Assembly (NCBI RefSeq): GCF_000455285.1
Contig: NZ_HG005292.1
Span: forward strand, 125,029 to 157,385
Reading direction: 5' to 3'
From: Candidatus Stoquefichus massiliensis AP9
GTDB lineage: Bacteria > Bacillota_I > Bacilli_A > Erysipelotrichales > Coprobacillaceae
DNA length: 32,357 bases
Positions 8,176-15,894 of this stretch are shown in pieces (position 1 is the first letter of the stretch; every line of letters starts with the position of its first letter). Below the pieces are notes generated by a model, which made no database searches, was not told where the DNA came from, and saw only the letters and a program-made list of their open reading frames with translations. The translations under genes and the position numbers were made by a program.

Positions 8176-8844
8176 CTAATTCCATAATTCATCAAATAAC
8201 TTATACAAAAGAAATAATCCAACACATAAGCATATACATATTGATATGTGAATAGAAAATACATAATTATTGAGAAATATACGGCTTAATGCAAAGAGAA
8301 TCATCCATATTATAATCATAAATATTAACTTCTTATTTGATTTGGATAAGAACTTACCATTTTCATTGTCAAAAGAATTTTTACAAATATGATCTACAAT
8401 AAATATTGATACAAAGATTAATACAGCATAACTTAAAACATCTCCTAATCTCAAAATTAAAAATGGTAAAGTCTTTTGTCCAATCATTGTTTCAAATAAA
8501 CTTGAAACAAACCATATTATCACAACAATCCAGCTATATAAGCAAAAACTTCCTAACATTGATAGAATTTTCTGGTATGGTTCTTGATGAGGAATTTCTG
8601 CTAAAATATTATCACAAAAATCCTGATAGCTATCACCAAGTACATCATGCATTGTCATTCCTCTTTCTTCACCATCTCTCATCATTTCAATAATATCTCT
8701 ACGAACAAGTTCCTGCTGATATTCACTTATCTATGATGTTTTTAAATATACAACAATATCAGTTAATGTATTTTGATTTACCTGATTTAAACTTTTTTCT
8801 AATTGATTGTTTAATTGTCTTAGTTCTCTCACTTTACGACTCAT
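8176..8844 (-). pseudogene. DUF1048-type membrane protein gene interrupted by an in-frame TAG
   Basis: From the ATG at 8844 the frame reads MSRKVRELRQLNNQLEKS, then TDIVVYLKTS, then TAG at 8733-8731, and continues in the same frame with ISEYQQELVRRDIIEMMRDG and ERGMTMHDVLGDSYQDFCDN into four hydrophobic segments, ending at 8176. Both sides of the TAG match the usual N-terminus of DUF1048 proteins, which commonly sit behind PadR regulators. A single base change in one codon (for example CAG or TAT to TAG) explains it; no shift is needed. The start overlaps the PadR stop by 11 bases with AAAGGTGGTG before it. Either the gene is inactivated, or a shorter protein starts at the ATG at 8685. TAG is a normal stop elsewhere in the window. 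Confidence 0.75.
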
Positions 8845-9178
8845 AATGATCACCACCTTTTATATCTTTTAATAATCGATTAACAGCAAGAGATAATTCA
8901 TCATAACTTTTTTGAAAATTTAAAATCTCTTCATAACCTTTTCTTGTTAATGAATAGTATTTGCGCCTTGGTCCAACATCAGATTGCTTATAAGTTGCTG
9001 TTATTAAATCATTCTTTTCTAATCGTAACAATAATGGATATATTGTTCCCTCAACAATTTTACCAAATCCATAGTTTTCTAGTTGCTGAGAAATCTCATA
9101 ACCATATGTTTCTTTTTGACTAATAATAACCAAAATGCATCCCTCTAATGTTCCCTTTAACATTTGAGATGAAATCAC
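8834..9178 (-). CDS. PadR-family transcriptional regulator
   Basis: A 114-residue winged-helix protein: LEGCILVIISQKETYGYEIS at the N-terminus, the recognition region VEGTIYPLLLRLEKNDLI, the wing SDVGPRRKYYSLTRKG and a C-terminal helix. It starts at a GTG (9178) with AGGGAG seven bases upstream; the ATG at 9163 lies too far from that site. It is the first gene of a pair with the broken DUF1048 membrane gene. PadR proteins commonly repress their own operon, and a long palindrome upstream (9217-9247) is the probable operator. The inducer is unknown. Confidence 0.92.
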   Translation of the reverse strand: MISSQMLKGTLEGCILVIISQKETYGYEISQQLENYGFGKIVEGTIYPLLLRLEKNDLITATYKQSDVGPRRKYYSLTRKGYEEILNFQKSYDELSLAVNRLLKDIKGGDHYES

Positions 9179-9216
9179 TCTATCACTCCCTCTATATTGT
9201 AATGCATAATACCTTT

Positions 9217-9254
9217 GTTAACTATGTTGTATGGCAATATAGTTAACGTGTCAA
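9217..9254 (-). promoter_or_regulatory. PadR operator (31-bp palindrome) beside a -35 box
   Basis: GTTAACTAT (9217-9225) and ATAGTTAAC (9239-9247) are perfect inverted arms. Inside them TTG and CAA pair as well, around a five-base centre. A TTGACA (minus, 9254-9249) abuts the palindrome, so binding would block the promoter. The -10 at 17 bases (TACAAC) is poor. Confidence 0.7.
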
Positions 9255-9619
9255 GAAAAAACACTTCATTACACTACCTTGCAAACACCACTTCATATTT
9301 ATCTTCATTCAACTATTCAAGATGAACAACAAAAGATGTAAACAAGTTTTTCTTACCATTCAAAAACAAATAAATGTGTTTATATAAATTAAAAAAGTGT
9401 TGATTTAAAAAATACAATATGTATTAACACTTCAATTAGAGAACTGTGTAGGTGCACAAAAAACAAGCAATAACTTTTTGCAGAAAAATGAGGGAATCTG
9501 GATTAATATCAATGAAAGGTAAGGGTCAAACAATTATTTACAAAATTGTTAAAGATAATAAATAGTTTATTGTATTATGTAGTTATTTCTTATTTTAATC
9601 GGTCCAAATATAAATAACC
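9255..9619. other. Intergenic stretch, possible gene remnant
   Basis: No convincing gene. A plus-strand frame at 9488-9565 encodes 25 residues ending GKGQTIIYKIVKDNK, which vaguely resembles the end of a winged-helix domain and could be debris. Nothing else was recognised. Confidence 0.35.
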
Positions 9620-9659
9620 AAAAAAGAAGAATTCAATTTCCTACGAATTGAGGATCTTC
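9620..9659 (-). terminator. Terminator of the folD operon
   Basis: On the minus strand GAAGA (9659-9655) pairs with TCTTC (9630-9626) and CAATT with AATTG inside, followed by six T (9625-9620). It lies 50 bases beyond the GNAT stop. Confidence 0.6.
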
Positions 9660-9709
9660 ATTTCTTCTTTCATTTTTACAGTTTAATCATTAATCTATAA
9701 TCAATACTT

Positions 9710-10180
9710 CTATAAATCTTTGATATACCACTTATCGCATGCGAAGTGTGGTCCTTTAATTAATGGTTCATCTAATAAAACAAAACCATTTTTAAGATAA
9801 AACCTATTTGCTGCAATCATATTAGAAAATGTTTCTAAATAACATTTCTGATAATATTTTCTAGCAAAATCCAGTGACAAATCTAATAGTTGTTGTGCAA
9901 CTCCACTTCCACGTATTTCTTGTAAACAATACATCTTCTGAAGTTCACAAACACCTTCAATACCTTCAACAGGACCAATGCCACAACCACCAATAATTCT
10001 TCCATCTTCTTCCACAACAAGATATTGTTTATTTTCAGGTTGATAAACTTCATAAAATTGTCCTAAATCAGGATCTTCCCAGGTACAACCTGGTTTATTT
10101 CCACCAAATTCAAGTAAACAAGTTCTAATCAATTCTTCAACTTTCACATTATCTCTCTTTTGAATTAGACGAATCATCAT
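9710..10180 (-). CDS. GNAT-family N-acetyltransferase
   Basis: About 156 residues with the GNAT layout: a beta strand QYLVVEEDGRIIGGCGIGP, then VCELQKMYCLQEIRGSGVAQ with the acetyl-CoA pyrophosphate loop (RGSGVAQQLL, compare R-x-x-G-x-G/A), and a C-terminal NMIAANRFYLKNGF. It transfers an acyl group to an unknown acceptor. The ATG at 10180 is used here; GGTGAT lies upstream with slightly long spacing, and a TTG at 10189 or ATG at 10177 are alternatives. The start lies within the end of the DUF951 gene, so translation is probably coupled. Third gene of the folD operon. Confidence 0.88.
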   Translation of the reverse strand: MMIRLIQKRDNVKVEELIRTCLLEFGGNKPGCTWEDPDLGQFYEVYQPENKQYLVVEEDGRIIGGCGIGPVEGIEGVCELQKMYCLQEIRGSGVAQQLLDLSLDFARKYYQKCYLETFSNMIAANRFYLKNGFVLLDEPLIKGPHFACDKWYIKDL

Positions 10181-10361
10181 GATGAACAATCACCTTCTTT
10201 AATCGTTTTTCAAAATCTCTACGTGAAAACATAATAATTGCACCACAACCCAAACATTTAATTTTAATATCAGCACCCATTCTAATGATTTGCCACTGAG
10301 TTGACTTCTTACATGGGTGTTGTTTTTTCATTTCAACAATATCATTTAACCCATATTCCAT
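10149..10361 (-). CDS. DUF951 family small protein
   Basis: A 70-residue basic protein. It has the DUF951 pattern: MKKQHPCKKSTQW, then R-GADIKIKCLGCG and MFSRRDFEKRLKKV, with a CxxC (CLGC) that may bind a metal together with the earlier Cys. The role is unknown, and nucleic-acid or ribosome-related functions are only guesses. The start ATG at 10361 lies three bases after the folD stop, with AGAGGGATAGAAT before it inside the folD end. The 3' end overlaps the GNAT gene by about 30 bases. Confidence 0.88.
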   Translation of the reverse strand: MEYGLNDIVEMKKQHPCKKSTQWQIIRMGADIKIKCLGCGAIIMFSRRDFEKRLKKVIVHHDDSSNSKER

Positions 10362-10364
10362 ATT

Positions 10365-11210
10365 CTATCCCTCTCTTTGTGTATATGCTTGTAAAGTATT
10401 TTCCATAAGCATTGCAATAGTCATTGGTCCTACTCCACCAGGAACTGGTGTAATATATGACGCAATTTCTTTCACATCATCAAAATCTACATCACCACAC
10501 AACTTATTATTTTCATCACGATCCATTCCAACATCTAAAACGACAGCACCCTCTTTGATATATTCATGATTAAAGAACTTAGCTTGTCCAATTGCTGCAA
10601 TCAAAACATCTGCACGTTTGCACACTTCTTTTAAATTAGATGTGCGTGAATGAGCAATTGTGACTGTTGCATTTTTATGCAGACATAATAAAGCTACTGG
10701 TTTTCCTACAATATTGCTTCTACCTACTACAACAACTTCTTTTCCAGTTAAATCATAATTGATTTCATCTAATAAAACCATCATTCCTTGTGGTGTACAA
10801 GGAACCAATCCATCTTGTCCTAATAATAATTTAGCAACATTAGATGGATGAAATCCATCAACATCTTTACGTGAGTCAATTAAATCAAGAATCTTCTCTT
10901 CATGTATATGTTGAGGTAATGGCAATTGTACTAATATTCCATCAACATTTTCATCTTTATTTAGTCCCTTAATAACATTCATTAAAGTCTCTTCAGTAAG
11001 AGAAGCATCTAATCTAATAACCTCTGATAACATTCCTACATATTCACAAGCCTTCTCTTTATTTCTCACATATGTCTGACTAGCCTGATTATCTCCAACC
11101 AATATAACAACTAATTTTGGAATTCTTTTTCCTGCTTTTTTTAATTCTTCAATTTTTATTTTCAATTCATCTTTTCTTTTCAATGAAATTTCTTTACCAT
11201 TAATATTCAT
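10365..11210 (-). CDS. folD: Bifunctional methylenetetrahydrofolate dehydrogenase/cyclohydrolase
   Basis: A 281-residue cytosolic enzyme of one-carbon metabolism that oxidises 5,10-methylene-THF to methenyl-THF with NADP and hydrolyses it to 10-formyl-THF. Tyr47 and Lys51 lie in [12 protein letters not shown] (the catalytic YxxxK), VQLPLP is at 93-98, the folate-binding Asp117 is in KDVDGFHP, the dinucleotide loop is [10 protein letters not shown] (161-170) and the [10 protein letters not shown] signature is near the C-terminus. The length is normal. The start has GGGGGATTTTT before ATG. First gene of an operon with DUF951 and a GNAT. Confidence 0.97.
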   Translation of the reverse strand: MNINGKEISLKRKDELKIKIEELKKAGKRIPKLVVILVGDNQASQTYVRNKEKACEYVGMLSEVIRLDASLTEETLMNVIKGLNKDENVDGILVQLPLPQHIHEEKILDLIDSRKDVDGFHPSNVAKLLLGQDGLVPCTPQGMMVLLDEINYDLTGKEVVVVGRSNIVGKPVALLCLHKNATVTIAHSRTSNLKEVCKRADVLIAAIGQAKFFNHEYIKEGAVVLDVGMDRDENNKLCGDVDFDDVKEIASYITPVPGGVGPMTIAMLMENTLQAYTQREG

Positions 11211-11237
11211 AAAAATCCCCCTTATTTGGTTGTTATT

Positions 11238-11279
11238 ATTATAATGGAAAATATGTTTCTTGTAAACTCAAACAAGAAA
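11238..11279 (-). promoter_or_regulatory. folD promoter with inverted repeat over the -35 box
   Basis: Minus strand TTTACA (11266-11261), 17 bases, TATAAT (11243-11238). An inverted repeat TTTCTTGT-N8-ACAAGAAA (11256-11279) covers the -35 box and could be an operator. Confidence 0.65.
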
Positions 11280-11337
11280 TCTGTTTTCTTATCACAATTT
11301 TCTTTTATTAACATAAGTTATAAAAGGACGTGATTTT

Positions 11338-12213
11338 ATGGAAATAGCTTATAAGGAAACTGTTTATCATGTTTCTTATCTCACAATGATAGGAAACTTC
11401 GTACTTTCTATTTTTAAATTTCTAGCTGGCTTATATGGGCATTCTCATGCAATGATTAGTGATTCTATACATTCTTTAAGTGATGTTATCAGCACCGTTA
11501 TTGTTATGATAGGTGTTCATTTTTCTAGTATGCCTTCTGATCATGAGCATCCTTATGGTCATGAAAGAATGGAATGTATTGCAGCAATTATTCTTTCTAT
11601 TTTATTGGTTTTTACTGGTTTACAAATTGGTTATAATAGTCTTTTATCATTATTACATCCACAAACTATTGTTATACCGCATATTATTGCATTAATTGCA
11701 GCGATTGTTTCGATTATCATCAAAGAGCTTATGTATTGGTATACACGTTATTATGCAAAAAAGATTCACTCCCCTGCATTAATGGCCGATGCTTATCATC
11801 ATAGAAGTGATGCTCTTTCTTCTATTGGAAGTTTAGTAGGTATTGGAGGGGCTATGCTAGGTTTTAAATTCTTAGATCCTCTTGCAGGAGTTTGTATTTG
11901 TTTATTTATATTAAAACCTGGTGTTTGTATATTTTATGATGCAACGATTAAGATGGTAGATCACAGTTGCTCTGATGAGATCAATGATAAACTGATTCAC
12001 TTTATATTACAACAAGAATATATCTTAAGTATTGATTCTTTAAAGACAAGAATGTTTAGTGAAAAATATTATGTTGATTTAGAGATTGGTGTTAATGAAA
12101 ATTTATCGCTTAAAGAAGCACATCAAATAGCACATCGAACTCATGATGCATTAGAAAAGGAGTTTCCTGATATTAAACACTGCATGATTCATGTGAATCC
12201 TAAGACAAATTAG
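11338..12213 (+). CDS. Cation diffusion facilitator (CDF) metal exporter
   Basis: A 291-residue membrane protein with about six helices and a cytoplasmic C-terminal domain of some 85 residues. Metal-site motifs are HSLSD in helix 2 and DAYHHRSD in helix 5, an HxxxD plus HxxxD arrangement usual for zinc-type members rather than the DxxxD of manganese or iron members. The second-loop motif HPYGHERME is also typical. It likely exports Zn2+ or a similar ion by proton exchange (family knowledge). The start has AAAGGACGTGATTTT before ATG. It is transcribed divergently from folD and ends in a strong terminator, so it is monocistronic. The metal is inferred, not shown. Confidence 0.92.
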   Translation: MEIAYKETVYHVSYLTMIGNFVLSIFKFLAGLYGHSHAMISDSIHSLSDVISTVIVMIGVHFSSMPSDHEHPYGHERMECIAAIILSILLVFTGLQIGYNSLLSLLHPQTIVIPHIIALIAAIVSIIIKELMYWYTRYYAKKIHSPALMADAYHHRSDALSSIGSLVGIGGAMLGFKFLDPLAGVCICLFILKPGVCIFYDATIKMVDHSCSDEINDKLIHFILQQEYILSIDSLKTRMFSEKYYVDLEIGVNENLSLKEAHQIAHRTHDALEKEFPDIKHCMIHVNPKTN

Positions 12214-12231
12214 CCTCTCTTGAGGCTTTTT
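12212..12231 (+). terminator. Terminator of the CDF gene
   Basis: AGCCTC (12212-12217), loop TCTT, GAGGCT (12222-12227), then a T run to 12231; it overlaps the stop codon. Confidence 0.85.
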
Positions 12232-12251
12232 ATGATAAAATAAAATAAAGA

Positions 12252-12278
12252 TGAGACATTTTAAAGAGTAAAATCGTA
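12252..12278 (+). promoter_or_regulatory. ECF-sigma-type promoter of the sigma/anti-sigma operon
   Basis: TGAGAC (12252-12257), 17 bases, CGTA (12275-12278), close to the TGAAAC-N16-CGTA consensus of ECF sigmas such as SigW. It stands 22 bases before the sigma gene start, suggesting autoregulation. No good housekeeping promoter was seen in the gap. Confidence 0.6.
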
Positions 12279-12300
12279 TGAATAGTGAAGGAGGGATAAA

Positions 12301-12783
12301 ATGGTATTAAAAGCACATAGTGAAGAAGAAATTATTGATGTATACAATAGAAATGCAGATATGATCTATAGAATATGTTTTTCTTATCTTAAGAACGTTG
12401 TTGACAGTGAAGATGCCCTTTCACAAACATTTCTTAAATATTTAAATTATACAAAATCATTTGATTCCCTTGAACATGAAAAATCATGGTTCATTGTTAC
12501 AGCGAGTAATACATGCAAAGATATGTTAAAACAAGCATGGTATAAAAAGAGAGTTGATCAAGAGATTATCATTCAAACTAACCCTTTTGATATAGATGAA
12601 ACCTTAGAAACTGTTTTAGAGCTTCCTGTTTATTATAAAATGGTTGTTTACTTATATTATTATGAAGGTTATAACAATCGAGAAATTGCTCATATTCTTA
12701 AGATTCCTTCTTCTACTGTTCGTAATCGGTTAGCTCGTGCAAGAAAAATATTAAAAAGAAAATTAGGTGAAAATATGTTATGA
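12301..12783 (+). CDS. ECF-family RNA polymerase sigma factor
   Basis: A 160-residue sigma factor with region 2 (YNRNADMIYRICFSYLKN, SEDALSQTFLKYL, SWFIVTASNTCKDMLK) and region 4 (LELPVYYKMVVYLYYYEGY, then NNREIAHILKIPSSTVRNRL), separated by a short linker, without regions 1 and 3, as in ECF sigmas. It directs RNA polymerase to a small stress regulon. GGAGGGATAAA precedes the ATG. Its stop overlaps the next gene's ATG by four bases (ATGA), linking it to the membrane protein behind it, the likely anti-sigma factor. An ECF-type promoter lies just upstream. Confidence 0.92.
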   Translation: MVLKAHSEEEIIDVYNRNADMIYRICFSYLKNVVDSEDALSQTFLKYLNYTKSFDSLEHEKSWFIVTASNTCKDMLKQAWYKKRVDQEIIIQTNPFDIDETLETVLELPVYYKMVVYLYYYEGYNNREIAHILKIPSSTVRNRLARARKILKRKLGENML

Positions 12784-13412
12784 AAACAATTAAGCAATCA
12801 TATGATACTATCAAAATGAACAATCATAGAAAACAAGTTATTCTTGATAATATCTTAACTCAATCTTCTGTTTCTAAAGAATACTTGAGATATAAGAAAT
12901 TCGTTTTTTCTGTTGTTCTCATTTGTATCATAGCATTTATTGGTATTCAGTATATCTCAACAAATCATGTGAACAATCCTCTTACAAATCATAAATATGC
13001 GTCAGATACCAATACAACATTAGACACAGTCCCTTATAATATCACTCTTCAAGAGCTTCAAGACTTGGATTTTTATATCTTTGCAAATGGTATTATATAC
13101 AATCCTCAAATCATTCATTCATTTATTGATGATATTGATAACACAAAACCAAGCCATGTCAGAATTGCAATAGTTACAGATGAAGGTGATCCTATCCTAA
13201 ATGAGATTTATTATCATCCTCAAAATGGTGTGACGCTTTACAATGATACGACAAGAGATCAATTTGGTCCTAAAAATTTGACAAAAGAGTTTTATCAAAA
13301 AATAGGTGTTTATGATGATGCTATATATGCATATAACACCGAATTAACAAAAGAAACAATAGACCAAAATAAAGCATGTTTTATAACCTATACTCATCAA
13401 AAAAAATTATAG
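12780..13412 (+). CDS. Membrane anti-sigma-like protein with DUF4362-like extracellular domain
   Basis: A 210-residue single-pass protein: about 40 cytoplasmic residues, a membrane helix at 41-60 (FVFSVVLICIIAFIGIQYIS), and an extracellular domain. The domain (about 88-200) has FIDDIDN and HVRIAIVTDEGDPILNE, then NDTTRDQFG, which resembles DUF4362, a family found on secreted Firmicute proteins. Its position, coupled to the sigma gene by an ATGA overlap, and its short basic cytoplasmic part suggest it holds the sigma factor at the membrane and releases it on an outside signal. No classical zinc anti-sigma motif (HxxxCxxC) is present, so the anti-sigma role is inferred from context. Confidence 0.7.
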   Translation: MKTIKQSYDTIKMNNHRKQVILDNILTQSSVSKEYLRYKKFVFSVVLICIIAFIGIQYISTNHVNNPLTNHKYASDTNTTLDTVPYNITLQELQDLDFYIFANGIIYNPQIIHSFIDDIDNTKPSHVRIAIVTDEGDPILNEIYYHPQNGVTLYNDTTRDQFGPKNLTKEFYQKIGVYDDAIYAYNTELTKETIDQNKACFITYTHQKKL

Positions 13413-13428
13413 AAGAGAGGTGAAAACG

Positions 13429-14274
13429 ATGAAAAAAGTCATATTTATAATGATTTCTCTCTTTATGTTATTACCTGGCAATACCTATGCTGATATGGGT
13501 CCAAAGCCAAGCGTTCATATATCACTAGAAGGTATTCATGAAACTGCTTATATGACACTCTTGTCTAAGGAAAAAAGTACAGGTCCTTTTTGTGCATACG
13601 AAAACGAAGATACGAAGTGCTATTTTGAAGAATACGGACCTCAAGAAATATGGCAAGCATTTGTGGATTATAAAGATAAAGATGGATTTTATTTCCTACA
13701 ATATTTTCAGTTATGTGAAGATAGTTTTCAATGGACTTACCATCCTCCTGATGAATTTAAAGTTTTGGTCTACTTCCCTGAATCAGATACTTATATTGTC
13801 AGTCCCAACTCATATGAAAGGTATGCTTTCAAAAGTTATTATACTGTATCTATTATTAATCATTCTCAAAATATTAATGTCACTACAAATCAAGTCACAC
13901 AAACTGATATGACTGTTGATAAAAATTACATATGGAATGAAGCCATGCTAGGATTAGCAATAAGAATGTTATTAACTATTATTATTGAAGTTATTGTTGC
14001 ATTAATGATGAAAATCAATAAAAGAAGAGAATTATTTATTATTGTTGGTGCTAATATTTTAACACAGATAATATTGAATATATTGTTAGAAATATTTGGT
14101 ATTTATGCTTTAGGATATTATGGTGCTTTCTTTTATATTTTATTTGAAACTTTAATCATTATTATTGAAATGAATATTTATAAGAAAACATTCCATCTAG
14201 ATCAGGAAATATCAATAAAAGCATATGTTATTGTAGTTAATATATTATCATTTATAATAGGTTTTATAGTATAG
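13429..14274 (+). CDS. Secreted/membrane protein of unknown function with signal peptide
   Basis: A 281-residue protein starting with a signal peptide (MKKVIFIMISLFMLLPGNTYA) followed at once by ADMGPKPSVHISLEG. An extracellular domain with three cysteines extends to about residue 165, then there are four hydrophobic helices (about 172-195, 203-225, 228-245, 260-280). Proteins with the DMGPKPS motif after the signal peptide occur in many Firmicutes but have no assigned function that I know. GAGAGGTG lies six bases before the ATG at 13429; a GTG at 13420 is less likely. It follows the anti-sigma-like gene by 16 bases and ends in a terminator, so it is the third gene of the ECF operon and probably a stress-response effector or sensor partner. 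Confidence 0.75.
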   Translation: MKKVIFIMISLFMLLPGNTYADMGPKPSVHISLEGIHETAYMTLLSKEKSTGPFCAYENEDTKCYFEEYGPQEIWQAFVDYKDKDGFYFLQYFQLCEDSFQWTYHPPDEFKVLVYFPESDTYIVSPNSYERYAFKSYYTVSIINHSQNINVTTNQVTQTDMTVDKNYIWNEAMLGLAIRMLLTIIIEVIVALMMKINKRRELFIIVGANILTQIILNILLEIFGIYALGYYGAFFYILFETLIIIIEMNIYKKTFHLDQEISIKAYVIVVNILSFIIGFIV

Positions 14275-14304
14275 AAAAACAGAAAGGATAAACTTTCTGT
14301 TTTT
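14275..14304. terminator. Bidirectional terminator between convergent operons
   Basis: AAAAACAGAAAG (14275-14286), six-base loop, CTTTCTGTTTTT (14293-14304). The 12-bp stem has A/T runs on both sides and serves the plus-strand ECF operon and the minus-strand FAD gene. Confidence 0.85.
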
Positions 14305-14306
14305 CA

Positions 14307-15725
14307 CTATTTACTCTTTTCAATAATACTCCTTGCAATGATAATACCATTAGCACCAGCCTGAGCCAATCCTCTTGTTAAACCAGCACCATCACCACCA
14401 ACATATAAACCATCAATTTCACTTTCAAATCCATCTCTCACTTTAGGTCTTGCTGAGTAGAATTTTGCTTCTACACCATAAAGAAGAGTATGTTCATTCG
14501 CAATTCCTGGAGTAACATGATCTAAAGCTTCAATCATTTCTATAATTGATTTCATTGTGTTATACGGTAACACTAGACCTAAATCACCAGGAACTGCTTC
14601 TGGTAATGTTGGAATTGTATAACCTTCTTTTAAACGCTTTTCTGTTGTACGTCGACCACGTTTGATATCACCATATCTTTGAACAATAATGCTACCATGA
14701 GATAACATATTCGCTAAACCAGAAACTTCATGAGCAAATTCATTAGGCTCATTAAATGGTTCACTAAAGACATGTGATACAAGTAATGCAAAGTTTGTAT
14801 TTGGACTACCAAGTTTTGGATCATGATAAGCATGGCCGTTTGCTAGCATCGTTCCAGAATGATTTTCTACAACAACATGTCCACTAGGATTTGAACAGAA
14901 TGTTCTTACTTTTGTACCTACAGATGCATTATATACAAATTTACCTTCATATAAATGAGTATTAATCTCATCCATAACAATATTACTTGTCTCAACACGA
15001 ACTCCAATATCAACTTGATTATTATATAATTCTAATCCTTGATTTTTTAAGACTTTTGTTAACCAAGTTGAACCATCTCTTCCTGGTGCTAAAACAACAT
15101 AGGGTGCATAAATTTCCTCACCATTTTCTAATATAATTCCTTTTACACGATTATCTTCAACAAGAATATCTTTAACAGCTGTTTTAAATTGTTCATCAAT
15201 ATGTTTCTTTAATTCATTTGACATTTCTGTCATAATTCTTAAATTTTCTTCTGTTCCTAAATGACGCACTTTTGCACGTAATAACTTCAATCCAACAGCA
15301 TATCCTCTTTTTTCAATTTCTTTTATTTTATCTGTTGTTGGATCAGTAATCTCTAAAGTTGCTCCATGTTTTAAATACAACTCATCTACATAATGAATGA
15401 CATCTTCCACTTCCTGATTATCCATATAATCAGTCAACCATCCACCAAATTCACTTGTAATATTAAACTTTCCATCAGAGTACGCACCTGCACCACCAAA
15501 ACCAGATGTAATTGAACATGCTGGTAAACACCCTGGTTCATTATCTTTAATAACAGGACAGCTTTTTATTTTCTTATCCTTAATTGGGCAATGTCGAAAC
15601 ATAACATCCTGTCCTTTATCAATCAGCAATACCTTTTTACTTGGATCCTTTAAATAAAATTCATAACTTGCCATAATCCCTGCTGGACCAGCTCCAACAA
15701 TAATAACATCATAATTTTTCTGCAT
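14307..15725 (-). CDS. FAD-dependent dehydrogenase (COG2509-like)
   Basis: A 472-residue flavoprotein. The dinucleotide fold DVIIVGAGPAGIMASYEF is at the N-terminus. A Cys-containing stretch FRHCPIKDKKIKSCPV and GCLPACSITSGFGGAGAYSD follows, and GLYVGGDGAGLTRGLAQAGANG near the C-terminus closes the FAD site. This is the pattern of the uncharacterised FAD-dependent dehydrogenases of COG2509; substrate unknown. The start was set at the ATG at 15725 because GAGGCG precedes it and the family begins here; the frame opens further upstream at 15767, but that lies at or before the predicted transcription start. It is monocistronic, between its own promoter and a shared terminator. Confidence 0.9.
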   Translation of the reverse strand: MQKNYDVIIVGAGPAGIMASYEFYLKDPSKKVLLIDKGQDVMFRHCPIKDKKIKSCPVIKDNEPGCLPACSITSGFGGAGAYSDGKFNITSEFGGWLTDYMDNQEVEDVIHYVDELYLKHGATLEITDPTTDKIKEIEKRGYAVGLKLLRAKVRHLGTEENLRIMTEMSNELKKHIDEQFKTAVKDILVEDNRVKGIILENGEEIYAPYVVLAPGRDGSTWLTKVLKNQGLELYNNQVDIGVRVETSNIVMDEINTHLYEGKFVYNASVGTKVRTFCSNPSGHVVVENHSGTMLANGHAYHDPKLGSPNTNFALLVSHVFSEPFNEPNEFAHEVSGLANMLSHGSIIVQRYGDIKRGRRTTEKRLKEGYTIPTLPEAVPGDLGLVLPYNTMKSIIEMIEALDHVTPGIANEHTLLYGVEAKFYSARPKVRDGFESEIDGLYVGGDGAGLTRGLAQAGANGIIIARSIIEKSK

Positions 15726-15769
15726 AAAAAAACGCCTCATTTCTGGGCATAAATGAATTATCCTCATTT

Positions 15770-15799
15770 ATTATAGACAAAAACAAAGGAAATTGTCAA
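15770..15799 (-). promoter_or_regulatory. Promoter of the FAD dehydrogenase gene
   Basis: Minus strand TTGACA (15799-15794), 18 bases, TATAAT (15775-15770); both boxes are perfect consensus. Confidence 0.8.
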
Positions 15800-15859
15800 T
15801 ACAATAGACACATCTCAAACATTTTATTTCTCTTTAGAACATGTTTTTTACATTAATCT

Positions 15860-15892
15860 AAAAATGAGAACTCCTCAAGAATTCTCATTTTT
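15860..15892 (-). terminator. Terminator of the GH1/FakA-like/AEC operon
   Basis: An 11-bp stem AAAAATGAGAA/TTCTCATTTTT (15860-15870 with 15882-15892) just after the AEC stop, with the T run as its 3' arm. Confidence 0.8.
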
Positions 15893-15894
15893 AT

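Noticed and set aside
8731-8733. TAG read as an amino acid (stop-codon reassignment)
   Set aside because: Several intact genes here end in TAG at the expected place (folD, the cyclase at 3913, the protein at 24211), so TAG is a stop in this organism.
9488-9565. 25-codon plus-strand ORF
   Set aside because: No convincing ribosome site, no neighbours and only a vague resemblance to a winged-helix end; treated as possible debris.
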